A stretch of DNA of 64,000 nucleotides from Hymenobacter nivis (GTDB lineage: Bacteria > Bacteroidota > Bacteroidia > Cytophagales > Hymenobacteraceae): positions 620,001-684,000 of the forward strand of contig NZ_CP029145.1 of assembly GCF_003149515.1 (NCBI RefSeq), read 5' to 3'. This document shows, one piece after another, positions 18,644-26,694 of this stretch (position 1 is the stretch's first letter; every line of letters starts with the position of its first letter). The notes beneath the pieces are model-generated. The model searched no databases. It was given only the letters and a program-made list of their open reading frames with translations, and was not told where the DNA came from. A program made the translations under genes and the position numbers.

Positions 18644-19299
18644 TAAGCCGTTACGAACAAATTGCGGCTCACTTCGGCCGACACCAGGGCGGTGCGCTCC
18701 CGGTTCACACGCAGTTCCAGCGACTGGTCGAAGGCTACTTTGTCGAGCACTTCCACCAGGGCCCCCAGCTGGAGGCCCACCTTGTCGAGGTATTGCAGGA
18801 AGGGCCCCGACGTGTTTTTAACCGCCGTGAGGGTGGCGCGCTCGCCAGCTTCGAGGTCGGCGAGCAGGCGGTGGGAGGGGCGGCGCATGGCCCCGTCCTC
18901 GGCCGGAATGGGGTCGCCGTGGGGATCGAGGGCGGGGTGGCCCAGGAAGGCGTCGAGCCGCCGCATCAGCAGCGGCGACTGCACATGCTCCAACTCCTCG
19001 GCCACCTCGTGCACCTCGTCCCAGTTAAAGCCCAGCTGCTGCACCAAAAACACCTCCCATAACCGGTGCCGCCGGATGGTGAGCAGCGCCAGCCGCCGGC
19101 CCTCGTCGGTGAGCTGCACGCCGCGGTACTTCTCGTAATCCAGCAAGCCCTTTTCGGACAAGCGGCGCAGCATGTCCGTCACCGAAGCCGGGCGCGTGGC
19201 CAGGGCCCCCGCAATGCGATTGGTGCTCACGCCCGTCGCCGGCTCCGCTTCCGAGAGCTTGCAGATGGCCTTGAGGTAATTTTCTTCGGTGATGGTCAT
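18643..19299 (-). CDS. Metal-dependent DtxR/MntR-family repressor
   Basis: A 218-residue iron- or manganese-responsive regulator. It has an N-terminal winged helix (MTITEENYLKAICKLSE, SVTDMLRRLSEKGLLDYEKY), a dimerisation/metal-binding domain with TIRRHRLWEVFLVQQLGFNW and HEVAEELEHVQSP (candidate metal ligands His, Glu, Cys-less, as in MntR), and a C-terminal FeoA/SH3-like domain after residue 140. It would repress metal uptake genes when metal is bound. No transporter is adjacent. Its stop codon abuts the long inverted repeat. Confidence 0.92.
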   Translation of the reverse strand: MTITEENYLKAICKLSEAEPATGVSTNRIAGALATRPASVTDMLRRLSEKGLLDYEKYRGVQLTDEGRRLALLTIRRHRLWEVFLVQQLGFNWDEVHEVAEELEHVQSPLLMRRLDAFLGHPALDPHGDPIPAEDGAMRRPSHRLLADLEAGERATLTAVKNTSGPFLQYLDKVGLQLGALVEVLDKVAFDQSLELRVNRERTALVSAEVSRNLFVTA

Positions 19300-19436
19300 T
19301 TCATTTAATAGTTAATATTTATCATTTAACAAGCAAATAATCAATTTTTTAGCCCTGATTAACCGGCCTTTCGTTTTAGGCGCAGTTCAATTCGAGCGCG
19401 GGTTAAAGTGTTAACTGATAAATGTTATAGTCGTCA

Positions 19437-19532
19437 CGAAGTAGGGTGCGGGGCTTGTCCCCGCCCGTCGTGGAACGAAAGCCGACGGAACCGTTCAAGG
19501 ACGGGCGGGGACAAGCCCCGCACCCTACTTCG
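19437..19532. repeat. Inverted repeat, GGGGCTTGTCCCC family
   Basis: Two perfect 32-base arms (19437-19468, 19501-19532) with a 32-base loop, in the gap between fabH and the DtxR-type gene. The core matches the element at 261-345. Beyond the arms, CACTTCGTGA and TCGTCACGAAGT sequences extend the symmetry. Confidence 0.9.
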
Positions 19533-19577
19533 TTTTCGCATTCCACTTCGTGAGCAGTATAACTGTTAAATGAAAAA

Positions 19578-20588
19578 TCACCACTTAATCAGCGCCGAGG
19601 CCCAGGTGAAGCCCGAGCCGAAGGCGGCCAGGCAAACCAGGTCGCCGCGCTTGATTTTGCCTTGCTCCACGGCTTCGCTCAGGGCCAGCGGGATGCTGGC
19701 GGCGGTGGTGTTGCCGTAGCGCTGGATGTTGCTGAATACTTTTTCGTCGGGCAAGCCCATTTTCTGCTGCACGTACTGGGTGATGCGCAAATTGGCCTGG
19801 TGCGGGATGAGCATGTCGATGTCGGCCGGCTGGTAGCCGTTGGTGTCCAGCGCTTCCTTGATGACCTGCGGGAAGCGCACCACGGCATGCTTGAACACGT
19901 TCTGGCCGTTCATGTAGGGGTAGAGGTCGGCGGCGTTGGCGATGACGTGGCCCACCCGGTCCTCCTTGTTCGAGCTGGGCTCCTTAACAATGAGCTCCTC
20001 GGCAAATTCGCCCTGTGAATAGAGGTGCGTGCTGAGGATGCCGTGGCCCTCGCGGGTGCTGGGCCGCAGCACCACGGCCCCGGCGCCATCGCCGAAAATG
20101 ACGGCCACGCCTCGGCCGTTGGGCGTTTTGTCGAGGCCCGAGGAGTGAATTTCCGAGCCCACTACTAGTACCGTATCGTACATGCCGGTGCGTACAAACT
20201 GGTCGGCCACCGAGAGGCCGTAGATGAAGCCTGAGCACTGGTTGCGCACGTCGAGGGCGGGGCAATTGTTCGTCATGCTCAGCTCGCGCTGCAACAGCAC
20301 ACCCGAGCCCGGAAAGAAGTAATCGGGTGATAGCGTGGCGAATACGATGAGCTGCACGTCGTCGGGCTGGAGGCCGGCCATATCCAGGGCCCGGCGGGCG
20401 GCGCGGGCCCCCATGTTGGCCGTGGTGTCGGTGCCTTCCTCAAACCAGCGCCGCTCCTGAATGCCGGTGCGCTCCTGGATCCAGGTGTCCGAAGTATTGA
20501 GCAGGGGCTCCAGTTCGGCGTTTTTCACTACCCGGCTGGGCACGTAGTGGCCGACGCCGGCAATTTCGGAATGACGCAAAGTAGCCAT
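19578..20588 (-). CDS. fabH: 3-oxoacyl-ACP synthase III (KAS III) family protein
   Basis: A 336-residue thiolase-fold enzyme that condenses a starter acyl-CoA with malonyl-ACP. The catalytic triad is visible: Cys118 in NQCSGFIYG, His in PHQANLR near 262 and Asn in GNTTAASIP near 292. The RTGIQERRW segment and C-terminal GSGFTWASALIKW are typical. Bacteroidota often carry several FabH paralogues, some for branched or secondary lipids; the motif alone does not prove that this is the housekeeping copy. A monocistronic arrangement is likely, since repeats lie downstream. Confidence 0.9.
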   Translation of the reverse strand: MATLRHSEIAGVGHYVPSRVVKNAELEPLLNTSDTWIQERTGIQERRWFEEGTDTTANMGARAARRALDMAGLQPDDVQLIVFATLSPDYFFPGSGVLLQRELSMTNNCPALDVRNQCSGFIYGLSVADQFVRTGMYDTVLVVGSEIHSSGLDKTPNGRGVAVIFGDGAGAVVLRPSTREGHGILSTHLYSQGEFAEELIVKEPSSNKEDRVGHVIANAADLYPYMNGQNVFKHAVVRFPQVIKEALDTNGYQPADIDMLIPHQANLRITQYVQQKMGLPDEKVFSNIQRYGNTTAASIPLALSEAVEQGKIKRGDLVCLAAFGSGFTWASALIKW

Positions 20589-20669
20589 GCAACGTAGGAA
20601 AAGGGTGGGATTGAGGAAGGAAACGTACGGTACTGCCCCGCCAAAAGGGCCGCAAAGTTGGCAGCTTAT

Positions 20670-21839
20670 TCAGGATAAATGCAGCAGGGCCCATAATTTT
20701 TTGGCCTCACTGGCCCACAGCGCGCTGGCCGGGGGGCCCTGCGGGTAGAATGCCGGCCCCGCCGCCAGGGCCCCCAGCACGGCCGCGGCCGCCGCGGCTG
20801 GGTCGGCAAAATCGACGACCAGGCCCGCGCCGTGGGCCCGCACCGCCGCCGACCACAGCGGGTTGGGCGGCACCAGTAGTGGCAGGCCGTGGGCCAGGTA
20901 CTCAAACAGCTTGGTGGGCTGGCATCGTTCCGAGCTGGGGTGGGGGCGGTAGGCCAGCAGGCCTAGGTGGGCCCGCCCAATGGCCGCCACCACGGCCGCG
21001 TAGGGCGCCGGCCGTGCCCCGCTTTCCAGCGCCAGCCAAGCGGGGTGCGCAGCGGCCAGTGCCGTAAGCTCTTGCAGCAAAGCCGGTTGCTGGCAGAAGC
21101 CGACGATGGTGAGGTGGGCCCCGCCGGGCCGGGCCGCGTGCAGGGCCCCCGCCAGGGCCACGGCCTCGCGTACGCCGTTTAGCTCCGAGAGGGTGCCCGA
21201 AAATAGCAGCCGCAGCGGCTCGTGGGGCCCCGGCAGTGGCCGGGCGGCGTGGGGCAGCGCTTCGCCCAGGGCGGGCTGGTACTTGTTTTCGAGCACCGCC
21301 ACGCGGCCCGGGGCCCTACTTAAAAACGGCAGCTCGCCGGCGTAGCTGGCCTCGGCCAGCACGAGGCCAGCGGCGCGGCCGGCGGCCAGGGTTTCTATGC
21401 GGCGCAGGGCCCCGGCCAGCACGCGCCCCACCCACGGCGGGTACACGCGCTGGGTACGGATATTGAGCGCGAAATTTTCCTGGATGTCATAGATAAAGCG
21501 CCGCCCGGGGCCCCGTGCCTGCCACAGCAGCGTGAGGGGCAGTAGCTCCGGGGCGTGCACCACCACCAGGCCCGGCCGCAGGCGCCGCAGCAACTGCCAG
21601 TAGCGCAACTGGGCCCCCAAGCGGCTCAGCCCCAGCCGCGAGCCCTGGAAAATGGCGTGGGCGTGCAGCCGGCCCGCGGCGTCGGCCGCTCCGGGGCCCC
21701 GGCCGGCGCGGAGGCCCTGGCCGGCCACGTGCACAAGCACGTCGGGCCGCTCCAGCAGCGTAGCGGCAAACTTGCCGGCCATCCGCGGCTCATCGACGGG
21801 CTTGAGGACGGAGGCGAGCAGGACGGTGAGCGGCGGCAT
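20670..21839 (-). CDS. Glycosyltransferase, GT4-like
   Basis: A 389-residue GT-B fold glycosyltransferase. The N-terminal half has VVVHAPELLPLTLLW and FIYDIQENFALNIRT; the donor-binding half has LRLLFSGTLSELNGVREAV near 210, then SSERCQPTKLFEYLAHGLPL near 315, the usual nucleotide-sugar-binding segment of GT4-type enzymes. It likely transfers a sugar from an NDP donor to a cell-envelope glycan or lipid; donor and acceptor are unknown. Start ATG at 21839 was chosen over TTG two codons upstream. It is divergent from dapD, sharing a short promoter region, and very Ala/Leu-rich. Confidence 0.85.
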   Translation of the reverse strand: MPPLTVLLASVLKPVDEPRMAGKFAATLLERPDVLVHVAGQGLRAGRGPGAADAAGRLHAHAIFQGSRLGLSRLGAQLRYWQLLRRLRPGLVVVHAPELLPLTLLWQARGPGRRFIYDIQENFALNIRTQRVYPPWVGRVLAGALRRIETLAAGRAAGLVLAEASYAGELPFLSRAPGRVAVLENKYQPALGEALPHAARPLPGPHEPLRLLFSGTLSELNGVREAVALAGALHAARPGGAHLTIVGFCQQPALLQELTALAAAHPAWLALESGARPAPYAAVVAAIGRAHLGLLAYRPHPSSERCQPTKLFEYLAHGLPLLVPPNPLWSAAVRAHGAGLVVDFADPAAAAAAVLGALAAGPAFYPQGPPASALWASEAKKLWALLHLS

Positions 21840-21893
21840 GGGCAAGCAAGGCAGAAAGGAAGCGCCGCTGCGCGGCCGCGGCGGCCAAAGATG

Positions 21894-21901
21894 CTAGTTT
21901 T
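21894..21901 (+). promoter_or_regulatory. Candidate -7 box (TAGTTTTG) for dapD
   Basis: Exact TAnnTTTG match 27 bases upstream of the dapD start codon. No -33 box was identified. Confidence 0.45.
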
Positions 21902-21927
21902 GCTCCAGATTCACTTTTTCCGTTTTT

Positions 21928-22764
21928 ATGTCATTCGATTCCGCCGCCGCGCAAGCCACCATCGAAGCTGCCTGGGCCGACCGCGCCCTGCTCCAAACTG
22001 CCGACACCAAAGCCGCCGTCGAGGCCATTATTGAGGAGCTCGACAAGGGCCGCCTGCGCGTGGCCACGCCGCCCGCCGCCGACGGCGGCGAGTGGACCAT
22101 CAACGAGTGGGTGAAGAAGGCGGTTATCCTCTATTTCCCCCTGCGTCAGATGAGCACCCAGGAGGTGGGCCCCTTCGAGTACCACGACAAAATGCAGCTC
22201 AAAACCGACTACGCCGGCCAGCAGGTGCGCGTGGTACCGCCCGCCGTGGCCCGCTACGGCGCGTTTCTAGCTCCCGGCGTTATCCTCATGCCTAGCTACA
22301 CCAACATTGGCGCCTACGTGGGCGAGGGCACGATGGTGGACACCTGGGCCACTGTGGGCAGCTGCGCCCAGGTGGGCAAGGGCGTGCACCTGAGCGGCGG
22401 TGTGGGCCTCGGCGGCGTGCTGGAGCCCGTGCAAGCGGCCCCCGTCATCATTGAAGACGGCGCCTTCATCGGCTCGCGTAGCATCCTGGTCGAAGGCTGC
22501 CGCATCGGCAAAGAGGCCGTCATTGGCGCGGGCGTCACCATCACTGGCAGCACCAAAATCATCGACGTGACGGGCGCCGAGCCCAAGGAGTATCGCGGCT
22601 ACGTACCGCCCCGCTCGGTCGTCATCCCCGGCTCCATCCCCAAGCAGTTTCCCGCCGGCGAGTACCAGGTACCCTGCGCCCTCATCATCGGCCAGCGCAA
22701 GCCCAGCACCGACCTGAAAACGTCGCTCAACGACGCGCTGCGCGATTTCGGTGTGTCTGTCTAA
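21928..22764 (+). CDS. dapD: Tetrahydrodipicolinate N-succinyltransferase
   Basis: A 278-residue left-handed beta-helix transferase of the succinylase branch of lysine and diaminopimelate synthesis; it transfers succinyl from succinyl-CoA to tetrahydrodipicolinate. The N-terminal helical domain (TIEAAWADRALL), hexapeptide repeats (NIGAYVGEGTMVDTWATVGS, IGKEAVIGAGVTITGST) and the C-terminal VPCALIIGQRK segment are all as in the family. The length is normal. It is cytoplasmic and trimeric in known homologues. A terminator and a repeat follow. Confidence 0.96.
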   Translation: MSFDSAAAQATIEAAWADRALLQTADTKAAVEAIIEELDKGRLRVATPPAADGGEWTINEWVKKAVILYFPLRQMSTQEVGPFEYHDKMQLKTDYAGQQVRVVPPAVARYGAFLAPGVILMPSYTNIGAYVGEGTMVDTWATVGSCAQVGKGVHLSGGVGLGGVLEPVQAAPVIIEDGAFIGSRSILVEGCRIGKEAVIGAGVTITGSTKIIDVTGAEPKEYRGYVPPRSVVIPGSIPKQFPAGEYQVPCALIIGQRKPSTDLKTSLNDALRDFGVSV

Positions 22765-22765
22765 A

Positions 22766-23034
22766 CCGCAGATTAAGTGGATTTAACGGATAACAACGGA
22801 TTGTAATAGTTGTTTATCTGTCGTCAAAAAGGCCACTCGATGAGTGGCCTTTTTAGTTGAGCTTTGAGACCGCAGGGCCGGGCTGTCGGCTCTTCGCTGG
22901 CTACCCGGTAATCGCTGAATCGTTGCGGTTGCGGGTAGGGCCCCTGCGCCGCTATAACGATTAGCGGACAGCCGGCAGCCCGCCTCGGCCCCCCCCGAAT
23001 CCGCTCTTATTCGTTAAATCCACTCAATCTGCGG
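22766..23034. repeat. Nested long inverted repeat between dapD and msrA
   Basis: Outer arms 22766-22793 and 23007-23034 (CCGCAGATTAAGTGGATTTA and complement) begin one base after the dapD stop and end one base before the msrA stop. Inside are a simple terminator (22826-22854) and an inner inverted repeat (22878-22929 / 22950-22983) of the GGCTGCCGGC family. The nesting order, outer GATT-rich arms and inner GGCTGCCGGC arms, is the same as at 18358-18643. Confidence 0.88.
22826..22854. terminator. Bidirectional terminator hairpin
   Basis: AAAAAGGCCACTC and GAGTGGCCTTTTT around a short loop, between the convergent dapD and msrA. Confidence 0.9.
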
Positions 23035-23035
23035 C

Positions 23036-23575
23036 TCAGGCAGTTTCCTTCAGCTTTTCGCCGAACAAGGCTTTCACCTTGTCTACTTTGGGCTTGGCTA
23101 CGAACTGGCAGTAGGGCTCGTGGCCGTGCAGGTTGAAGTAGTTCTGGTGGTAGTTCTCGGCGGGGTAGAAGGTGGGGGCGGCCGTAATCTCCGTCACGAT
23201 GGGGTTCGGGAAGGCGTGGCCGTCGTTGAGCTTCTGCTTATACTCCTCGGCGAGCTGCTTTTGCGCGTCGTTATGGTAGTACACGCCCGAGCGGTACTGG
23301 GTGCCTACGTCGTTGCCCTGGCGGTTGAGGGTGGTCGGGTCGTGGGTTTTCCAGAAGATTTCGAGCAGTTCCTTGTAGCTGATAACGGCCGGGTCGAAGG
23401 CAATGTCAATCACCTCGTTGTGGCCCGTCAGGCCGCTGCACACTTCCTTATAGGTAGGGTTAGCGATGCGGCCCCCGGCGTAGCCGGATACCACTTTCTC
23501 CACGCCCTTCAGGTTTTGGAAAACGGCCTCGACGCACCAGAAGCAGCCGGCGCCAAATAATGCATGTTCAGTCAT
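23036..23575 (-). CDS. msrA: Peptide methionine sulfoxide reductase MsrA
   Basis: A 179-residue repair enzyme that reduces the S-epimer of methionine sulfoxide. It contains the catalytic GAGCFWCVEAVF (Cys11, with Cys14 nearby), SGYAGGRIANPTYKEVCSG, and the DPTTLNRQGNDVGTQYRS segment typical of MsrA. It lacks a signal peptide, so it is cytoplasmic. The length fits. No MsrB is fused or adjacent. Confidence 0.97.
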   Translation of the reverse strand: MTEHALFGAGCFWCVEAVFQNLKGVEKVVSGYAGGRIANPTYKEVCSGLTGHNEVIDIAFDPAVISYKELLEIFWKTHDPTTLNRQGNDVGTQYRSGVYYHNDAQKQLAEEYKQKLNDGHAFPNPIVTEITAAPTFYPAENYHQNYFNLHGHEPYCQFVAKPKVDKVKALFGEKLKETA

Positions 23576-24213
23576 GGGTCAGGAAAAGCGCGCGGGTTGT
23601 GAGGTGCGCTGCTGGAGTCTCAACGCAAATTAGGGCCCCGGCGTTCGGTTATGGCGTGTACGCTCCGAGTCCGCGGGGTTGGGCGGCGGTCGGGCGCCCG
23701 AATCAAATAGCACAGCCTATCAGACCCGCGTTGCGGTACGTTATCGTTGCGGTACGTTATAAGGAGCCATCCCACAAGCGGTTTTGCCAGGTAGTGCAAG
23801 CCTATGCAAAGGGCAGCATAGCCTTTGCACAAGCTGGTTGCGCCCAGCGCTTGCCATTGGCCGCCGGTGCACTGCGCGCCCCGGTCCGGAATGTCCCGCT
23901 GCTGGCCGCCCAGCATAGAGGGCCTCGCCACACGCACGCTCACCCATTGATTGCCAATCGTGCCTGAATGGAGCATGAAGTTGTGTATTTCGAAGAATCA
24001 CCACGCCGCAACACTACTTGCTTATTTACAGATTTCTCAATGATTTAACGACATAAAACTTTGAAAATCAATATTTAACACTTCATAAATACGCTGCTAA
24101 AAAATAAAAATCGGCGAAGCGTAGGGGTAGGAGCGGGGCTATGCATCTTCCTAGCAAGGGCGCGCTCTTAACCACCGTCCTCCCTCTCCGAGACCATGCC
24201 CGACCCAGCAGGA
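23576..24213. other. Intergenic region with short tandem repeat, no gene supported
   Basis: Several open frames of about 90-135 codons exist in both directions but none shows a domain, signal peptide or consistent codon pattern, so I leave them out. A direct repeat of the 16 bases CGTTGCGGTACGTTAT occurs at about 23729-23760. The part 24000-24110 is AT-rich and may hold the promoter of the Rieske gene. A remnant of a degraded gene is possible in 23620-23980. Confidence 0.5.
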
Positions 24214-24645
24214 ATGAATCGCCAGAATTTTTTGCAACTCTTTGGCCTGGGAGCCGCCGGCTTGCTGGCCTCGGCGTGCCTGAGCGGGTGCAGCAGCGCC
24301 GGCAGCGACCCTGCGCCGACCGCCGCCACTGGCGTCGACTTCGCGGTGGACCTCACGGCCGTGACCAGCACCCCGCTCAACGATGCCGGCGTGGGCTATA
24401 TCTACGGGGCCAACCGGGCCGTCATCGTGGCCAAAACCACGGCGGGTACCTACGTGGCCTTCCAGGCGCCGTGCCCGCATCAGGGCACCAGCGTGTACTT
24501 TGACCAAGCGGCAGCGCACTTCATTTGCCCCAACCATAACGCGGTGTTCAACCTGAGCGGGGGCATTATTAGCGGCCCAGTGTCGTCGGGGCTCAAGCAG
24601 TACGCCGTGGTGCAAACGGGCACCAGCCTGCACGTAACCGGCTAG
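24214..24645 (+). CDS. Rieske [2Fe-2S] protein, exported
   Basis: A 143-residue Rieske protein. Ligands are Cys87-Pro-His89 and Cys105-Pro-Asn-His108, in APCPHQG and ICPNHNAVF. The N-terminus NRQNFLQLFGLGAAGLLASA ends in LSGC, which suits lipidation or membrane anchoring; there is no twin-arginine pair although Rieske proteins are often Tat substrates. It probably carries electrons in the periplasm. The gene heads the cluster thioredoxin - ApbE - DUF4266 - DUF3570 on the same strand, which suggests a redox system. An ATG six codons upstream (24196) is an alternative start. Confidence 0.9.
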   Translation: MNRQNFLQLFGLGAAGLLASACLSGCSSAGSDPAPTAATGVDFAVDLTAVTSTPLNDAGVGYIYGANRAVIVAKTTAGTYVAFQAPCPHQGTSVYFDQAAAHFICPNHNAVFNLSGGIISGPVSSGLKQYAVVQTGTSLHVTG

Positions 24646-24705
24646 CCGGCTGGTATCTGCAAATTATTAAACCTCATGTTGTTAATGGCTTTCACTTCTG
24701 CAATT

Positions 24706-25161
24706 ATGCGCCTGCTTGCCCTTCCTTTTGTCGCGCTGCTGGCCGCCGGCAGCGCCCACGCGCAGGCCCCCGCCCCGGCCTGGACTTCGGACCTCGCCGC
24801 CGCCTTGGCGCGGGCCAAGGCGAGCCAACAGCCGGTACTGGTCGTGTTTTCGGGTTCCGATTGGTGTAAGCCCTGCATGATGCTCAAGCAGGAGGTATTC
24901 GACCAGCCCGAATTTGCGCAGTACGCCCAGGGCAAGTTTGTGCTGGCGCGCTTCGACTTCCCGCGCAACAAGAAAAACCGCCTCGATCCAGCCCAGACCA
25001 AGCGCAATGAGGACGCCGCCGCCCGGCTCAACAAAGACGGGGTGTTTCCGGCCGTGGTGCTGCTCTCGCCCGAGGGCAAGGTGCTGGCGCGCACCGGCTA
25101 CCGCCCCGGCGGGGCCACCGCCTACGATGCGTACCTGAGCCAGCTTCTCGCCAAAAACTAA
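24706..25161 (+). CDS. Periplasmic thioredoxin-family protein (WCKPC)
   Basis: A 151-residue exported thioredoxin-fold protein with signal peptide MRLLALPFVALLAAGSAHAQ and active site Cys54-Lys-Pro-Cys57 in GSDWCKPCMMLK. GVFPAVVLLSPEGKVLART carries the cis-Pro. It likely reduces or oxidises disulfides in periplasmic partners. ATG at 24706 was selected for the signal peptide; 24676 would lengthen it by ten residues. It is separated from ApbE by only four bases, so the two are an operon, and ApbE-linked thioredoxins are a recurring pair in Bacteroidota. Confidence 0.88.
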   Translation: MRLLALPFVALLAAGSAHAQAPAPAWTSDLAAALARAKASQQPVLVVFSGSDWCKPCMMLKQEVFDQPEFAQYAQGKFVLARFDFPRNKKNRLDPAQTKRNEDAAARLNKDGVFPAVVLLSPEGKVLARTGYRPGGATAYDAYLSQLLAKN

Positions 25162-25165
25162 GCGT

Positions 25166-26275
25166 ATGCACTTGCTAATGAATTGCCTGGCTGCTTGGCA
25201 GCAGCAAGCGCGGGCCGTGCTGCTGGTGGGGCTGTGCGCGGGCGGCAGCCTGGCGGCGGCCCGCGCCCAGGGGGCCCCCACGGTGGCCGCCGCCCGCCCG
25301 CCGCGCGCCTACACCCGCGCGGCGCACCTGATGGGCTCGCACTTCACCTTCACGGCCGTATCCAGCGACGACTCGCTGGCCTGGCGGGCCCTGCGCGCCG
25401 GCATGCGCGAAACCGGGCGTATCGACCGCCTTTTTTCCTATTGGGATTCGACCTCGCAAGTGGTGAAAATTAACCGAATGGCGGGCATCCGGCCGGTGGT
25501 GGTGGACCAGGAGGTGTACGACCTTATCGCGCGGACGCTCAAAATCTCGCAGCTCAGCGGCGGGGCTTTCGACATTACGTTTGCCAGCGGCGACAAGATC
25601 TATCAGTTTGATAAAACGGAGCACGCCAGCCTGCCCGATTCGGCCACGGTGCGCAATTCGGTGCGGCGCATTGGCTGGCAGAAGGTGCGGCTCGACCCGG
25701 CCGTGCATTCGGTGTACTTGCCCGAAAAAGGGATGCGGATCAATCTGGCCGGCATTCTGCAAGGCTACGGCGTGCGGCGGGCTTCAGAAATTATGAAAAA
25801 AATGGGCATCGCCGGGGGCCTCCTCAACGGCTCGGGCGACGTGTACTGCTGGGGCAAGCAGGCCGACGGCAGCGGCTGGCGCATTGCCATCGGCGACCCG
25901 GCCCGGCCCCAGAGCGTGTCCTCCTGGCTGACGGTCAGCGATATGGCCGTGGTCACGGCCGGTAACTACGAGCAGTATTTCACGGTGGCCGGCAAATACT
26001 ACGGCCACATCATCAACCCGCACACCGGCTACCCGGCCACGGGCCTGCGCTCGGTCACCATCATTTGCCCCGACGTGGAGCTGGCCGACGCCCTCGACGA
26101 CGCCGTGTTTGTGCTGGGGCCCCAGGTAGGCCTGGCGATGATAAACCGCCTCAAGGGCGTGGACGCCACCGTGATTACCGACGACGGCCAAACGCTGGTT
26201 TCTAAGGGCATGCAACTTAACTCGTACCACAGCGCCGCCGCGGCGACCGTTGCCAAAACCCCCGTTACCCGATGA
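25166..26275 (+). CDS. apbE: ApbE-family FAD:protein FMN transferase
   Basis: A 369-residue exported flavin transferase that attaches FMN from FAD to Thr or Ser of partner proteins. The family's metal-binding and catalytic block HIINPHTGYPATGLRSVTI lies near residue 280, with LMGSHFTFTA near 55 and an RINLAGILQGYGV-type segment near 191 (normally VDLGGIAKGYAVD). It has an N-terminal signal segment (ARAVLLVGLCAGGSLAAARAQ). Its stop overlaps the DUF4266 start by four bases (ATGA). No protein with an obvious flavinylation motif is nearby; DUF4266 or a distant protein could be the target. Confidence 0.92.
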   Translation: MHLLMNCLAAWQQQARAVLLVGLCAGGSLAAARAQGAPTVAAARPPRAYTRAAHLMGSHFTFTAVSSDDSLAWRALRAGMRETGRIDRLFSYWDSTSQVVKINRMAGIRPVVVDQEVYDLIARTLKISQLSGGAFDITFASGDKIYQFDKTEHASLPDSATVRNSVRRIGWQKVRLDPAVHSVYLPEKGMRINLAGILQGYGVRRASEIMKKMGIAGGLLNGSGDVYCWGKQADGSGWRIAIGDPARPQSVSSWLTVSDMAVVTAGNYEQYFTVAGKYYGHIINPHTGYPATGLRSVTIICPDVELADALDDAVFVLGPQVGLAMINRLKGVDATVITDDGQTLVSKGMQLNSYHSAAAATVAKTPVTR

Positions 26276-26505
26276 AACTCTCTGCTTTTTTCCGCCCGGT
26301 AGCCCTGGGCCTGCTGCTGGCTGGCGCCGGGGCCCTGCCCGCCTGCGTGTCGGTGGCCGCCTACCAAAAGGCCTACCTCAACGACGAGGACATGAAGCTG
26401 GCCACCAAGAAGGTCGAGACCCCGGAAGTTAACTTCGAAAGCTACCGCGAAGGCGCAGGCGGGGCCAACGGCGGCAAGGTGGGCGGTGGCTGCGGCTGTA
26501 ATTAG
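26272..26505 (+). CDS. DUF4266 small lipoprotein
   Basis: A 77-residue protein whose signal ends in LPACVSV, a lipobox-like site near residue 25. The family pattern YQKAYLNDEDMKLA and the C-terminal Gly/Cys-rich REGAGGANGGKVGGGCGCN are both present. DUF4266 genes sit beside ApbE and DUF3570 in many Bacteroidota, but the role is not established; the CGC tail could bind a metal or a flavin (inference). The start overlaps the ApbE stop, which implies translational coupling. Confidence 0.88.
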   Translation: MKLSAFFRPVALGLLLAGAGALPACVSVAAYQKAYLNDEDMKLATKKVETPEVNFESYREGAGGANGGKVGGGCGCN

Positions 26506-26546
26506 AGCAGTTTCCAAATTAGCGCACGTAGCTGCGGCGTTAGCGT

Positions 26547-26616
26547 GTACCACTAAGTTGTGCTTAGTCTTGCCCCAGGTGCCCTTAACGCGAAACCAAG
26601 TACAGCTTAGTGGCAC
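26547..26616. repeat. Imperfect inverted repeat between DUF4266 and DUF3570
   Basis: GTACCACTAAGTTGTGCTT (26547-26565) and AAGTACAGCTTAGTGGCAC (26598-26616) match in 16 of 19 positions. It lies in a 190-base gap that splits the redox cluster and could attenuate or separate expression. Confidence 0.65.
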
Positions 26617-26694
26617 AGACGTGCACCGTAACTAGGTACACTCACCTAGAAACGGTACTGGCGTAGTATTTACAAGCATATTAACTGCTTATTC

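Noticed and set aside
23560..23967. Open frames of 118-135 codons on both strands after msrA
   Set aside because: No domain, no signal, no coherent codon bias, and overlapping frames in opposite directions; kept as an unexplained intergenic region.
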